Origin: Calliopsis andreniformis
Lineage: Eukaryota; Arthropoda; Insecta; Hymenoptera; Andrenidae
Length of the DNA: 64,000 nt
Direction of reading: 5' to 3'
Assembly (NCBI RefSeq): GCF_051401765.1
Contig: NC_135068.1
Span: 1,798,001-1,862,000 of the forward strand
Shown: positions 23,327-34,230 of the stretch, one piece after another
How the letters are laid out: each line of letters starts with the position of its first letter
Numbering within the stretch: the stretch's first letter is position 1
Translations under genes and position numbers: made by a program
The notes under the pieces: generated by a model
Told to the model about the DNA's origin: nothing
The model's input: only the letters and a program-made list of their open reading frames with translations
Databases searched by the model: none

Positions 23327-23537
23327 TGTTAGAATTATGATTTATTTGCTTTGTCTTTAAGAAGCGACAGTTGGCAGTACTGTAGTTTATGTTTTGCTCA
23401 CGACTCGCAGTAGAATGTAAGACCACGTTGAAGCAATGTGCTTTTAGTTATACAATTTAAATTCAATGTTATTAATAAATATATTAAGTTTATATTAAGA
23501 AAATCTTAGTATACTTTGTTTTTTCACCACCTTAACA
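23327..23537 (+). repeat. Copia-1 3' LTR (211 bp)
   Basis: Starts TGTTAGAATTATG and ends CCTTAACA after the polypurine-like region that follows the pol stop. The matching 5' LTR is absent. Confidence 0.7.
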
Positions 23538-23542
23538 CTACT

Positions 23543-24212
23543 AAATACGGACCTGATAGACTTATTAACTAAAACAAAATTTGCTGTATCACTAGATGAT
23601 ACAAGGTATAATTTAAATGGAATATATCTACATACAGACGAGCAGTTTCTCTACTGTGTTGCAACTGATGGTCACCGTTTATCATGTATAAAGAGACCAA
23701 AGCTTGGGAACATCAATGGTAAATTTGGTGTGATCATTCCACGTAAAACTGTTATGGAGCCGTTAAAAATATTGGACGATTGTAATGAAATTAATGTAAA
23801 ACTCTCAGACAGAAGAATCAAGTTTACATGCGGTGAATATATTCTAATATCAAAATTAATAGATGGGACTTTTCAAAATTATAAAGCAGAAGTTAAAAAA
23901 CTTTCAGATGTTATAGATCGAGTTTCCGTTGTTGTATCTGATAAAGTAAAATCCATTAAATTCGCAGTACAGGAAAAGGTGCTGACTCTGCATTCAAACT
24001 CTCAAGAGTGCAATGATGCAACTGAATCCATAGAAGTGGACTACAATGAAGCCCCTATAGAAATAGGGTTTAACTCGCGTTATTTACTTGATGTTTTATC
24101 CTGCATAAAATATAAATGCAAGTTTAGCTTAGCCGATGGTAATAATGCTACAATTATCATTGATGAAGTTGATTCAAGTGTATTATATGTAGTGATGCCA
24201 ATGAGAACTTAA
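23543..24212 (+). pseudogene. dnaN: dnaN fragment: DNA polymerase III sliding clamp, Wolbachia-derived
   Basis: Encodes domains II and III of the beta clamp, the ring that tethers bacterial DNA polymerase III. Visible family landmarks are LLTKTKFAVSLDDTRYNLNG at the start of domain II, ATDGHRL, VIIPRK, the LDVL segment late in domain III and the C-terminal VVMPMRT. About 223 codons are open to the TAA at 24212; a full clamp has about 370, so domain I is missing. The break coincides exactly with the end of the Copia-1 LTR, showing that retroelement insertion or a later deletion removed the 5' part. Confidence 0.9.
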
Positions 24213-24534
24213 ACTTGTCATCCCGCTTCTTGCTAGCACTTACTATTACCCACAAATAAAAATATAGTATTGTGTTTACTCAAATAATTTAATTTTGTTA
24301 ACCTGAAAGCTTATTGAATTAAAATTATTAAACTAAGAGTTATAATTTCAGCAATTAAAAGCTGTAAATTGCACCATATAAACAGTTATTTCAAGCAAAA
24401 GTTATGCCATTAAGAGCCATGCAACAAAAATTTATATTTGTGAGTAATAGTAAGTTGTTAGCAGGATCTGGAGATACCGTGGCGGTATGACGTGTTGTTA
24501 CTTATTTCACTAAGAACGTTACTTTTTATTAAAT
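24213..24534. other. Bacterial intergenic DNA with a dispersed palindromic repeat
   Basis: AT-rich spacer between converging dnaN and truA. The segment at 24450-24495 (AGATACCGTGGCGGTATGACG) recurs inverted at 37858-37895. Short GC-rich palindromes of this kind are common between Wolbachia genes. Confidence 0.6.
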
Positions 24535-25267
24535 TAGTAATCTATCTTTACCAAATATAAGCAAAAAGGTGATGCAGTAACTCCAGCTGCATTTCTTTTG
24601 CATTGGTTCAATATATTTAGCATTTCTTGTGGATTAGTTCTATTTTTTCCAAATTGAACTAAAGTACCCACAATGATTCTCACTTGGTTATGTAAAAAGG
24701 AAATAGCAGATGTGTATATGATTCCCATTTTGTATTATATCGATATTATCAATTGTTCTCATCGGATTTGCGGCTTGACAATCTTTTAAACGAAAACTTG
24801 AAAAGACATGTTTTCCAAGTAGATATTTAGCAGCTTCACGCATAATATTTACATCAAGTGGGTTAAACACTTGCCATACATAATCTGTCTCCAGAACAGT
24901 AGGAGCATAGCGATTAACTATTCTGTATTCGTAATATCTTCTTTTTGCTGAAAACCGTGCGTGAAACGCATCATCTACAACTTCTGCATTCAGTACAACT
25001 ATGGAAATTGATTTTAAACGATAATTTATTGCGTTTCTTATTCTATAAAGCTCAAATTCGTTTTCCATATCAAAATGAGCAATTTGCCCTAAAGCATTGA
25101 ACCCCTGCATCAGTCCTGCCACCGCAGTACAAAGTAACTTTCTTACCACTAAAATTAAATATAGCATTTTCTATGGCCCACTGGATTGAATTAGCAGAAT
25201 GTTGCTGCTTTTGCCAGCCAGAGAAACTACTACCATTGTATTCTATCCTTATTTTGTATCGTACTGC
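24535..25267 (-). pseudogene. truA: truA: tRNA pseudouridine synthase A, frameshifted, Wolbachia-derived
   Basis: TruA isomerises uridines 38-40 of tRNA. Reading from about 25267 the relic shows RYKIRIEYNG and GWQKQQ, then the catalytic GGRTDAGV motif at about 25105-25130, which lies in a different frame from its downstream neighbour ALGQIAHFD. The central part RRYYEYRIVNRYAPTVLETD and SSFRLKDCQAANPMRTI follows, then a second frameshift near 24700-24728 leads into HNQVRIIVGTLVQFGK and the TASPFCLYLVKIDY end. The length of about 240 codons equals the normal enzyme, but the shifts destroy it. It converges with dnaN. Confidence 0.88.
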
Positions 25268-25341
25268 AGAGTCTATCTAACTTTCTATCTTAATATAATT
25301 TAGGTAGCTAATTTTTCTACGATAACGTTCTTCATTATTAG

Positions 25342-25660
25342 CCCTTTCGCCACTACGGGCGACTATAGTCGCTCTCCATAAAATGCCACTGACGTACTAC
25401 GGGCGACTGCAGTCGCTCTACATAAAATACCACTCACATACTACGGGCGGCTATAGCCGCTCTATGTTTATGTTTAATATGTTTAAATGTTATAAATATT
25501 TTAAATTCTGGAGTTTTTTTTTCAATAAACATCATTGAACCAACTCGGGTTGCCGCGAACGCGGCCGCTGCCGATTTTACTCGAGTACCGTGTACATTTT
25601 TGGCGCGGTGGCCCATTCGGCGGAAATACCACGGCGGAGAAGTCGCCTGTAGCGAAAGGG
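25342..25660. mobile_element. piggyBac-like MITE (319 bp)
   Basis: Terminal inverted repeats CCCTTTCGCCACTACGGGCG at the left and its near complement at the right (ends GTCGCCTGTAGCGAAAGGG). It is flanked by TTAG on both sides (25338-25341 and 25661-25664), a variant of the TTAA target of piggyBac elements. The left part holds a 44-bp unit repeated from 25353, 25397 and 25441. No transposase. It sits between the bacterial truA and recA genes, so it arrived after the bacterial DNA entered a eukaryotic genome. Confidence 0.75.
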
Positions 25661-25727
25661 TTAGAAAACCCTTAGCAAGTTGTTCACGTTCGATTATCAT
25701 GGAAGTTATACAAGTTAATAAATGATC

Positions 25728-27262
25728 CATGGCAAACAACTCAAAAGTAAGAAATAATGATAAGCAAAAAGCATTAGATATCGCAATAAGCCAGATTGAA
25801 AAAGCTTGGTAAAGGTGCAATAATGAAGTTGAAGCAAAACCCTGTAGAGAAAATAGACACAATATCCACAGTTGAATTGAGCTTCATTCGGCTCTAGGTG
25901 TTGGAGGTCTGCCAAAAGGACGTGTAATTGAAGTATTTAGTCCCGAGAGTTCTGGTAAAACCTGTTGTGTGACAACGTGTGACACTAACTTCAAGGCGCG
26001 AAGTTCAAATTGAATGTAATAGAGAAGGCGTCAAAAGTGAAGTTGGAATAAGTTTATATGCTTGAAACCAGTTATAAACATTATTCTACAGAATATTTCA
26101 GAGTAAAGAATAAATCAATATCTCCTTAGAAACACTTATTTAAACATTCAAATCTCACCTTTTTCCCCTTCTCTAAGGAATTATCTCCAGCGCCAAGATG
26201 TAAAAGACTCGAAAGCTAGAAATCGATAAATGCTGACGATAGTTTTAACGAATTGGAGTTTATTAATTATAATATAATTATGTAATTGGTTCCTTGTTAC
26301 TAAGATACCAAAAATTAACAAACATGTATAAAAATTTAGGAGAAACCATTTTGGTACGCTCTTCTTCGTCCCAGTCCTGTGAACTGATAAGACGTGTTTT
26401 CCCTTGGTTCAAATACAACAGTTTAGTTTGAGTTTAAATTTGTTTCATTTCTTTACGAGCAGAGTGCTTTAGCGCTCCACGGGCACGAATCCTTCCCGGG
26501 TCCAAATAAAAATCCCTGAAGGCCACGCAACAAACCACTCTTGCCTTGCACGTGATTGCTGAAGCACAAAAAAAGGAGGATCATGCGCGTTTATCGATGC
26601 AGAACATGCATTGGACGTCTTATATGCTCATAAACTTGGGATAAACACTGATGATTTAGTAATTTCGCAACCAGACACTGGGGAACAAGCATTATACATT
26701 GATGAGTACTTAGTGTGTTCTGGTGCGGTTGATGTGATAGTTATTGACTCTGTTGCAGTGTTAACTCCAAGAGCTGAAATTGAAGGTGATATGGGTTAGG
26801 TCAACATATGGGGCTGCAAACAAGGCTTCTATAAGTCAGAAAATAGGAGTAGTGTATGGAAATCCTGAAACTACCACGGGTGGAAATGCATTAAAATTTT
26901 ATACTTCTGTAAGGCTTGACATAAGAAAACTTGATGTAATAAAAGACAAAGAAAATATTACAGGCAGTGAAACAAGAGTTAAAGTTGTAAAAAATTTTAA
27001 AATACAATGAAGGTATATCAAAACTCGGAGAAATAATAGATATGGGAGCAAAGCTTGGTGTACTTGAAAAAACAGGAGCTTACTATTCATATAACAATAC
27101 ACGTCTTGGACAAGAAAGAGAAAATGTAAAAACTTACCTAAAAACAAACAAAGGTGTCGCAAATGAAATAGAAATGAAAATCAGAGATTTACTCAGAAAT
27201 CATGATAATTCTATTATAATAGACGAGGATAGTGGACAACTTTTAGAAGAATCAGTGTTCTG
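25728..27262 (+). pseudogene. recA: recA: recombinase, Wolbachia-derived, interrupted
   Basis: RecA forms the ATP-dependent strand-exchange filament. The start MANNSKVRNNDKQKALDIA is at 25728. Frameshifts follow near 25800 and 25880, then [11 protein letters not shown] and a Walker A motif (PESSGKT) that ends exactly where a 570-bp LTR was inserted. After the LTR come [17 protein letters not shown], the Walker B region [20 protein letters not shown], and a TAG plus an internal deletion of the L2 loop region near 26800-26845. [19 protein letters not shown], the C-terminal [13 protein letters not shown] domain and a stop at 27262 complete it. Orthology is clear; function is lost. Confidence 0.93.
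25963..26532. repeat. Solo LTR inserted in recA (570 bp)
   Basis: TGTTGTGTGACAAC at the left and CACGCAACA at the right give TGTTG/CAACA termini. The duplicated target AACC is seen at 25959-25962 and 26533-26536 (5 bp if the adjacent A is counted). An AATAAA signal lies near the right end. No coding region and no similarity to the 1.4-kb LTR family S seen by eye. Confidence 0.8.
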
Positions 27263-27415
27263 ATCTAAACTCAGTTTGTGTTGGATGGGTTGTTACAGTA
27301 TGACGGTGTGTGCTAATCTGTAATGTTATCTTGTATCAAGAGGACTTTGCTGAAGCAGTTAAAAAAAGCTTTTCATGAGTAATTATAAACGATAAATTGT
27401 TAACAATAGGTTATT
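27263..27415 (+). other. recA-psd intergenic spacer
   Basis: AT-rich bacterial spacer; nothing recognised except the GTG start of psd at its end. Confidence 0.5.
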
Positions 27416-27761
27416 GTGAATAAGATTATGTGTTTTAATTTACCTAATATAAACAGGGAAGGTTATTTATTTATAGTTGTTGCCTTTATAGTAACGTGTA
27501 TAGCATTCTCTATATCTTGGGGGTTTGGCGTTACGTGCTTGTTTCCAAGATTATTGTGTACTTATTTCTTTCGCAATCCAGCAAGAGCTGTGGCAAACAA
27601 TAAGGGTCTTATATTAAGTCCTGCTGATGGTGTGATTTCAAAAATTGAAGAAGTTAATTATCCTTTATCGGCAGAAAATAGAGAACAGAAGAAGTTGACG
27701 CTTGTTAGCATATTCTTAAGTGTTTTGAATGTCCATGTGAACCATATACCACTATCTGGTA

Positions 27762-28029
27762 TGTTAGGGTGTTAATTGTTTTGTTATCACTCGTATGTTT
27801 ACATGTGCATTAGCCTTTAGCAGATAACGCGACATCTAGTGTAATAGGCTAAGAGGAGTACTGCCCATTGCTTCTGGGTGACTGTGTTATTGAGATATAT
27901 CATATAAAGTTTATAAATGTTCAAATTAAGATATAAGTATATTCTATTTACTAAGAAAGTTGTATTGTTTCATTTAAATAATATATTGGTGTTAATGAAC
28001 GAACAAAGGACATTATTTTATTAACAACA
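27762..28029 (+). repeat. Copia-2 5' LTR
   Basis: 268 bp, TGTTAG...AACAACA, followed immediately by the half-tRNA-type primer binding site at 28030. Confidence 0.93.
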
Positions 28030-28146
28030 GGTTATGGACCCAGAATAACCACGCCGTCCAACATTTTGTCCTTGTTCATACACGTGTTCGCTTGGATTGT
28101 TTTATCAGAGGCACACTTGTCAGTTATTTATTTTGTTTTCATACAC

Positions 28147-31100
28147 AATGGATTCTATTAAATCACATTTGGAAACTCTGTCCGAGGACTCACAAGGGAA
28201 CGTAAATTACACCTCGTGGAGGTTTAAACTGGATTTGACACTGAAGTCGAAAGATCTGTTTTTGGTGGCAATGGGCATTATTGCAAAACCTCAGGAATCA
28301 GATGCAGATGTAGAAGAGGACACAAAAGTATGGATTAAAAAGGATCTCGAGGCACAGACACTCATAGGTCTCAATGTGAATGGAAATATAGCCAAAAGAT
28401 TAGTCAACTGCCAGTCTTCTCACCAAATACTTAAAAGGTTAGAAACGCTATATGGTAAAAAGTCTGATTTAACAATTGAAAGTCTGCAAAGAAGTTTCTT
28501 CAGTTATAAATACAATGTGAGCAAGTCAGCTGTTGAACATTGTATGATAATTCAGCAGTACGCTGAGGAACTTAGCTGCTGAAGGTGAGGAGGTAAAAGA
28601 AAGTTGGATCATGACAAGGATTTTAGGCATGCTACCATCAAAGTTGCATCATTTTCGTACAGCCTGGGACAACGTTAGTGGACAAGACAAAAATATCAAT
28701 AAACTCATTGAACGTCTGCGACTGGAAGATGACAGATTAAAAGAAACCCAGCAGTCAAATGAATCTACAAGTCAGAATGCATTCATAACAAAGCAAAGTA
28801 AGAAACCAGTAAAAGTCAGTTCACTGGGTGTTGAATGCTTTAAATGTGGAATGAAGGGACATGTAAAACGATATTGCAGAAACAAACCGTGTAGTAAGTA
28901 TTTAGCATACTGCAAGAATAATTATGTCTGCAATACATGTGGTCAGAAGGGACACTTCGCTAACGAATGTTCAAAAGGATATTTGGAAGGGAACAGTGAC
29001 AGAAATGAAAAGACTGAACCCAATGATGCTCGGAAGTCATATCGTTGAGCTCTCATTACTGTTGGTCTGTCTAGTGCAAGTATTCAGGACATAAACTCAA
29101 AGTATGATCGAGATAATGCATGGTATCAGGACTGTGCTGCTACACAGCATATGACCTTTCGAAAGGAATAGCTAACCAACTTTGTGGAGTTACAAGATAC
29201 TGTCAAAATTGTTATTGGCGACTCTACAGAACTGAAAGGAATTGGAATGGGAGATGTATTATTAGAGGCCTATAATGGGAAGGTTTGGTATGACATAGTA
29301 CTTAAAAATGTATTATATGTTCCTGAAATGACATTCAATCTTTTCTCTGTGATACAATTATTGGACAAGGGCTATGTTCAGACTGCAGACTCAAAACGAT
29401 CAGTATTCATGACATCTGACAAGAAGGAAACAGTTGCAATTGCAGATCGAGACGAAAAGTTGTTTAAGATGTTGTTTCGTCAGGAGGAACCTGAAAGCTG
29501 TCTATTGACCAGCTCTATTAAAGTCTAGCACGAAAGATTAGCTCATCAGAACATAAAATACGTCAGAGACATCTTAAATAGAAATGGTATTAAGTATCTC
29601 GACGACTGGAACGATTATGTTTGTAGTGGATGTACTTATGGCAAGCAGCATCACATTTCTCATCCAAGAAATCCAAAGGTGGCAGAGGGTATTCTGGATC
29701 TGATACATGTTGATTTGTGTCAATCCTCGCAATCCTTGGGAGGAGCCAAGTATTTTCTGTTATTCAAGGATGATTTTTCGCACTTTAGGACAGTCTATTT
29801 TTTGAAGACGAAGGACGAGACTGTCACAAAACTGGACAAATTGAGAATGGTTGAGAATCAATTTGGAAGAAGAGTCAAAAGTATCAGGTCAGACAACGGA
29901 ACTGAAATTAAAAATACAAATTCAAAAAAAGCTCCTGGAAGGACTTGGGATTTTTCACACCAAGTCAAATACATATACGCCACAACAAAATGGTCGTATT
30001 GAAAGGGAGATGCGCACTCTCACTGAAGCAGCCCGCTCAGCAATACATGCTCGAAATTTGAATGAAAATCTGTGGGAAGAAGCTGTGAACTATGCTGTTA
30101 TTACACTGAATCAGACTGGAACAAGTTCAGTAAAGGATAAAAGTCCAGCAGATTTGTGGTTTGGACGCAGAATAGATGTAAATAAGTTAAGAATCTTTGG
30201 ATGTGTTTGCTATGTTTTAATTCATGATCATAAACGCTTGAAAACTCAAAAGAAATCAAAGAAAGGAATCTTTGTTGGTTACGACCTAGATTCACCTTGC
30301 TACAGGATATATTTGCCAGATGAAAGGGATGTCATCAGCACTGATAATGTAGTTTTTGATGAAGAAAATATAGCTGATGAAAATACTGATGCTGAAATGT
30401 CCATGGGGCAAAGTAAAGATGAATATCTAGAAGTTCTTGAGGATCAGGAACATGGAAGATCTAAATCAGACGATGAGTCAACTGAAAGCTCAGAAATGGA
30501 TGTTTTTGAGGATTCAAATAGTTTGCCTGAGATTTCAAGTGAAAATTCATCTTCGACATTAAATCTGCGTGATCGGAGAAGCTTGAAGAAGCCTGCTAAA
30601 TTTGCAAATTATGTATTAAGTTTTATTCGTGGAGAAAATGATACAAATATGGCCATGATAGGTGAAGCTGAAGATATTTCGGTTGAAGAGGCATTAAAGG
30701 ATGAAAAATGGTACAAAGCCATGTCTGAAGGGTACAAATCGCTGATCAAAATGAAAGCATGGGATCTTGTAAAGCCTGTTAAGCATGTAAAGCCGTTAAC
30801 TTGTCGTTGGATATTACGTAAAAAACAGGATGGTCGATTGAAGGCGAGACTAGTTGCAAGAGGCTTTGAGCAAGAGAAAGGAACTGATTATTTTCAGACA
30901 TTCAGCCCTGTTGCAAGATATGCTTCAATTCGACTAATACTAAGTATTGCGGCATCAAATCAAATGAAAATGATAACATTTGACGTAAAAACTGCTTTCT
31001 TATACAGTGATTTACAGGAAGAGATTTTTATGCTTCAACCTGAAGGTTTTAGTGATGGATGAAATCGGATCTGTAGACTGAATAAAAGTATATATGGACT

Positions 31101-33600
31101 TAAGCAAGCGCCAAAGAATTGGAATGTAAAGTTCTCAATATATTTAAAGACTTTGGGATTCACAGACACAGATGACGATCCGTGTATTTATTATAATAAG
31201 GACAGAAGTATTATAATTGCTCTTTTTGTGGATGATGGTCTAGTGGCTGGAACAAATGAGAATGGACTGTATAAACTTTTAAACGAGTTCAATCAAAAAT
31301 TTGAAATCACTTTTCAAAAGAATTTGCAAAGTCAACTATTCTATTTGGGCATGGAAATTCGAATTAAGGCAAATGATAGAATCTTTGTAAGTCCACCAAA
31401 ATACACTGAGAAAATCTTGCAGCGTTTTAAGCTGGATGCATCTTATCCAACGTTGACACCAATGGAATGTGGGATGAAAACTGATGAACAGAATTTTGTA
31501 AATGACAAGCTTCTGTCGGAGTCGGAACCATTCAGGGAAGCCATAGGAAGTCTGCTATATTTGGCAACCATTTCACGTAAGGATATCAGTTTTGCAGTTA
31601 ATTATTTAAGCAGATTTGCTACCAAACCAATGGTAAGTCAGTGGAAGATGATTAAGCGTATTTTTCAGTACTTGAGGGGCACTCTACGCTGTGGTATACT
31701 GTTCAATGGAAATGCTACACTGGTTGCTTATACGGATTCTGACTATGGTGGAGATATCTTGACGGGACAGTCGGCTAGTGGAGTTCTTGTTATTAGAGGA
31801 GGACCTATTGTGTGGTATTCACAAAAACAACGTCATGTTGCATCGTCGACTGCTGAGGCGGAATATAGAGCTGCCGTTTCATCATCGATGATATTTGCTG
31901 GATTCAACGTATTGCAAGCGAACTGAGCTTTAGCTTTAAGTCAACCAACTGCTCTGTACGTTGATAATCAATCCGCCATACATATGTTGAAAAATACTTG
32001 TTTAAAAAGCGGTTATATAACGGGCATTTGGCTCGTCCGCGAGATTCGTAATTTGTTGGTATACGTGACCGACCGAAGGTGGCCTTCGGTTGGAGCATAC
32101 GTTGTCCTAGCAGCAAAACACGATCAGCTGTCGTATGACTTGTTTTTGTTGTCAAAATTAAAGTTCAAACAAAGTAAGCGTTGTCGAGCAACGGTTTTGA
32201 ACTCCAGGCTCGATGTCGAGTGGGGACATCGGAGCCTGAAGGAGAGAGAGAGTACATCGTACTACATTAGCACGAAACAAAAGATAATTTGTGAGCGCCG
32301 CGTAGTGGTAAAATTTGGCACGTCTTCCGCTTCGCGGAGACACGCGCGGCTCTCGCCCCAGTCGTCTTACGACAGCCTAGCTTGCAACAGTCAGTGCGAC
32401 CGTTCGTCAAGCGTTTCTCAGCTCAGCCAGTCTCCAGATTTCAAGTAGTTTGGTTACCAGACACTTGAAATCTCACTAGCTCTCAAAAGCTGAACCTCTG
32501 TCGCCGACAGACTAGGAAGCTCTGCTCGATTCGTACGTATAATACGTACGAAAGAGCACCTGGTTTGTCTTAGGAGACAATTGATCGAGATTTGCACTCT
32601 TGGAATCGGGGCCTGCCCTGATTCTCTGAGTCTCGTTTCGTCTCGGAGCAACAAAGGCCGCTGCCTGTTGGATCCCTGAGAGACGGGTTACAACAGAGAG
32701 AGATAACGTACGTGCCTATCACCTCTGCGTTACTCGTGCTCTGGCACCCCGTTTAGAAGCAACCCCCGTGTGACGAATAGAAGCACACGGTAAGGTGAAC
32801 GGAGTCGCGAAGTCCTCTGGCCGTCCTCAGCCTCCAGGACCAGCAATTCGCTGGTTATAGCGTGTCCCTCCGCTCACGAATCCCTAAGTTACTTGGATTC
32901 GTACGGAACGAACCTTTCCAAAAGGTGCAAGGCGAAGAGAAGAGGTCCCTTCTCCTCTCTAGCCACTCGCTCATCGACTCCTTCTTCGCACCAGAAGAAG
33001 AGTCGATAATACAGTCCACTGCATTACCTTTGCGTTACAGGCAAGGTATTGCTATCCCCTCCAAATAGGCTCGCGAGCGCAGCCTGGAGTTGGGAATCTT
33101 TGGTATAGCTAGACTTCCACTCTTGCTTACCGCCGCGGTTCCGCCGCTATCTCTCTTTTTCAGACGTCAACGTCGCTAAGGGGAGCACCGGCGTCACCAC
33201 CAGCCATGGCCCTCCGATCCACCGACGACCACCCGAGCCGACGAGGACCGGAGCCAACACCCAGCCCCCAGAAACATAAAGTTTAAATAAACGTCGCTTA
33301 CAAGCCCTTTTCAGGGCCGACAAAGAGTAAACTTGTGTATTCGTTTCTTTCGTATTCCCTCCATCTCACCTTATCCGGACCCCCGTTGGATCTCTTATTT
33401 TAAGCGATTCCAACAATACTCATGAGGAAAAGATGACTAAGGGCAAGAAACATATAGACATTCCAAGGAAGTTTATTCAAGAACATATTGGTAAAACTGT
33501 GGAACCAATTTATGTTGGAAGTTCTGATCAGTATGCCGATATATTGACAAAGTCATTACCTCGTAATGCGTTTGAAAGATTGCGAAACAAAATAATTTAG
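28147..33600 (+). pseudogene. Copia-2 gag-pol, multiply broken
   Basis: Gag starts at 28147 (MDSIKSHLETL) and includes two CCHC knuckles (CFKCGMKGHVKRYC and CNTCGQKGHFANEC). Protease has DCAATQHMTF in place of the active DSGAS-type site. Integrase has the HERLAHQN zinc region, the HVDLC and RSDNGTE acidic residues and a frameshift near 29940. Reverse transcriptase has TFDVKTAFLYSDL, GLKQAPKNWN and FVDDGLVAG, the last altered from the usual YVDD. RNase H has YTDSDYGGD and STAEAEYRA, is split by the nested LTR, and ends with ADILTKSLPRNAFERLR. Stops lie at about 28580, 29046, 29169, 29526, 31060 and 31924. Confidence 0.92.
31999..33415 (+). repeat. Solo LTR of family S, copy 2 (1,417 bp), nested in Copia-2
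   Basis: TGTTTAAAAAGC at the left, TTCCAACA at the right, and a perfect 5-bp duplication ATACT at 31994-31998 and 33416-33420. Excising it rejoins the Copia-2 RNase H frame (MLKNT on the left, HEEKMTKGKKHIDI on the right). Same orientation and same landmark order as copies 1 and 3. Confidence 0.92.
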
Positions 33601-33603
33601 GAG

Positions 33604-33871
33604 TGTTAGGGTGTTAATTGTTTTGTTATCACTCGTATGTTTTCATGTGCATTAGCCTTTAGCAGGTAACGCGACATCTAGTGTAATAGGCTAAGAGGAG
33701 TACTGCCCATTGCTTCTAGGTGACTGTGTTATTGAGATATATCATATAAAGTTTATAAATGTTCAAATTAAGATATAAGTATATTCTATTTACTAAGAAA
33801 GTTGTATTGTTTCATTTAAATAATATATTGGTGTTAATGAACGGACAAAGGACATTATTTTATTAACAACA
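33604..33871 (+). repeat. Copia-2 3' LTR
   Basis: 268 bp, near-identical to the 5' LTR; begins one base after the terminal pol TAG at 33598-33600 and its short GAG linker. Confidence 0.93.
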
Positions 33872-34230
33872 TGGTACGATAAAGGAAATGAACTATAAAA
33901 AAGACAAGTTTGTATCCGCAATAAGCAATAGGTCTAGTAATGAAAATGAAAAGCAGGTTATTGTGACTGAATACGAAAAGGGAAAAGAAATTATTGTGGA
34001 GCAAATAGCTGGATTAATTGTACGTCATATCGTTTGTAATTTAGGAGTATCCCAGAATGTGAAAGCAGGTGAAAGGTTTGGAATTATAAGATTTGGTAGT
34101 AGAGTGAATATTTATGTTCCTGCTGATGTAGAAGTCAGAGTTTCAGAAGAGCAAACTGTTATTGGTGGTGAAACAATTATAGCAAACTTAAATAAGGAAA
34201 ACGTTCAAGAGAAGCTTACTTTTGACGTTA

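Larger units (their letters stand above)
20884..23537 (+). mobile_element. Copia-1: truncated Ty1/copia element, 3' half
   Basis: The pol C-terminal part is present but the 5' LTR, gag, protease and integrase are missing. Reverse transcriptase starts within the element at about 20884 (CLYTGN, then catalytic YVDDLLIAG) and RNase H follows. The frame is broken by a TAG at 21468-21470, by a 1,373-bp solo LTR after RNase H residue context QWKS (21535) and by a TAG at 23164-23166. The coding relic ends at about 23262 and the 3' LTR is 23327-23537. The LTR abuts bacterial dnaN directly. Confidence 0.85.
27762..33871 (+). mobile_element. Copia-2: complete but inactive Ty1/copia element in psd (6,110 bp)
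   Basis: LTRs at 27762-28029 and 33604-33871 (268 bp each) start TGTTAG and end AACAACA. They differ at about four sites by eye. A 5-bp duplication TGGTA flanks the element (27757-27761 and 33872-33876). The primer site directly after the 5' LTR is GGTTATGGACCCAG, close to the internal half-tRNA-iMet site used by Drosophila copia. The internal region carries gag, protease, integrase, reverse transcriptase and RNase H with several stops, plus a nested 1,417-bp solo LTR at 31999-33415. Confidence 0.95.

Noticed and set aside
25330..25480. CRISPR-like array from the 44-bp repeats
   Set aside because: Units are contiguous with no variable spacers and lie inside an element with inverted ends.
27263..27415. 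Regulatory elements between recA and psd
   Set aside because: Nothing beyond general AT richness could be recognised.
28580..31926. TGA read as Trp (recoded genetic code) in Copia-2
   Set aside because: TAG stops occur at equally conserved positions and frameshifts are present, so ordinary decay explains the stops.
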